Part shown: piece by piece, positions 63,795-64,000 of the stretch | Layout: each line of letters starts with the position of its first letter | How positions within the stretch are numbered: position 1 is the first letter of the stretch | Source: Pseudomonadota bacterium | GTDB lineage: Bacteria > Pseudomonadota > Gammaproteobacteria > Burkholderiales > Methylophilaceae | Reading direction: 5' to 3' | DNA: 64,000 nucleotides | NCBI GenBank assembly: GCA_029782295.1 | Contig: JAKOVB010000089.1 | Coordinates: 372,001-436,000 of the forward strand | Translations under genes and position numbers: made by a program | The notes under the pieces: generated by a model | Told to the model about the DNA's origin: nothing | The model's database searches: none | Seen by the model: only the letters and a program-made list of their open reading frames with translations

Positions 63795-64000
63795 TTAAGC
63801 TGCGGCAGTTTATCGACTACCTGAAGCACCATCGGGATTTCGCGTTGCTGGCCAGCGCGACCTTGCTGTTGCTGGTCGCGCTGTTCCGGCCGACCGTCAC
63901 CATGCCGCGCGACATTTACAGCTACATGCTGGTCGTGGACATCACCCAGAGCATGAACGTCGAGGACATGAAGGTCGACGGCAAGCCGGCCAGTCGCATT
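63791..64000 (+). CDS. mxaL: VWA-domain protein (MxaL-like), truncated by the window end
   Basis: The first 70 codons show an N-terminal membrane helix (about 18-34) and the start of a VWA domain with DITQSMN. Most of the gene lies beyond the window. Order and topology fit MxaL/BatB. Confidence 0.7.
   Translation, partial: MIKLRQFIDYLKHHRDFALLASATLLLLVALFRPTVTMPRDIYSYMLVVDITQSMNVEDMKVDGKPASRI

Noticed and set aside
1..64000. tRNA, rRNA, insertion sequences, integrases, phage genes
   Set aside because: None was recognised on either strand by eye; no transposase or integrase frame appears among the plausible genes.

Overview
The window looks like a chromosomal segment of a betaproteobacterium of the Nitrosomonadales, most like Gallionellaceae (neutrophilic iron oxidisers such as Sideroxydans or Gallionella). 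This rests on the housekeeping order aroA-cmk-rpsA-ihfB-lapAB-pyrF, on the alaA-hom-thrC run, and above all on an extracellular-electron-transfer locus with giant multihaem cytochromes. The taxon is an inference, because no rRNA gene is present. Most of the window is GC-rich; about 35.8-38.2 kb looks more AT-rich.

Layout. 1-10.7 kb holds housekeeping genes: end of aroA, cmk, rpsA, ihfB, lapA, lapB, pyrF, a ComEA-like DNA-binding protein, a glycine-zipper protein, metG, apbC and a DAHP synthase. 10.8-13.3 kb holds a PAS-PAS-PAS-GGDEF-EAL gene split by one in-frame TAG. 13.4-16.4 kb holds dcd, a 75-aa conserved-looking ORF and an Orn/Lys/Arg decarboxylase.

16.5-36.7 kb is one same-strand (minus) run. 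In transcription order it encodes a membrane cytochrome-b-like protein, a 27-haem periplasmic cytochrome, a 2551-aa cytochrome with about 92 haem motifs, an 837-aa outer-membrane porin, the complete ccmABCDEFGHI system and a tri-haem cytochrome. A membrane-anchored ferredoxin/FAD oxidoreductase is divergent from it (36.9-38.2 kb). Together these can form a path from quinone or NAD(P)H pool to cell exterior (or the reverse, for Fe(II) oxidation), placed beside the machinery that attaches the haems. Clusters of this general shape have, as I recall, been described from iron oxidisers as 'PCC3'. Features I have not seen described are the module architecture, the linkage to ccm and the ccmE chimaera.

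38.2-43.9 kb holds folA, a GlrK-QseG-GlrR-type two-component system, and an envelope-protein operon preceded by a textbook sigma-54 promoter and two TGTC-N10-GACA-type activator sites. 43.9-49.7 kb holds a lipoprotein hydrolase, an autotransporter, a YVTN beta-propeller protein and a remnant of a response-regulator receiver domain. 49.7-56.2 kb (minus) holds a UDP-glucose dehydrogenase, thyA, thrC, hom, a GNAT acetyltransferase and alaA. 56.3-59.3 kb holds an Mth938-like protein, a zinc metallopeptidase, a membrane protein carrying what looks like a TetR ligand-binding domain without its DNA-binding half, and a complete TetR regulator; matching palindromes flank the last two genes. 59.5-64 kb begins an mxaRSACKL-like operon (MoxR ATPase, DUF58, MxaA, VWA, MxaK, VWA) that runs off the window end.
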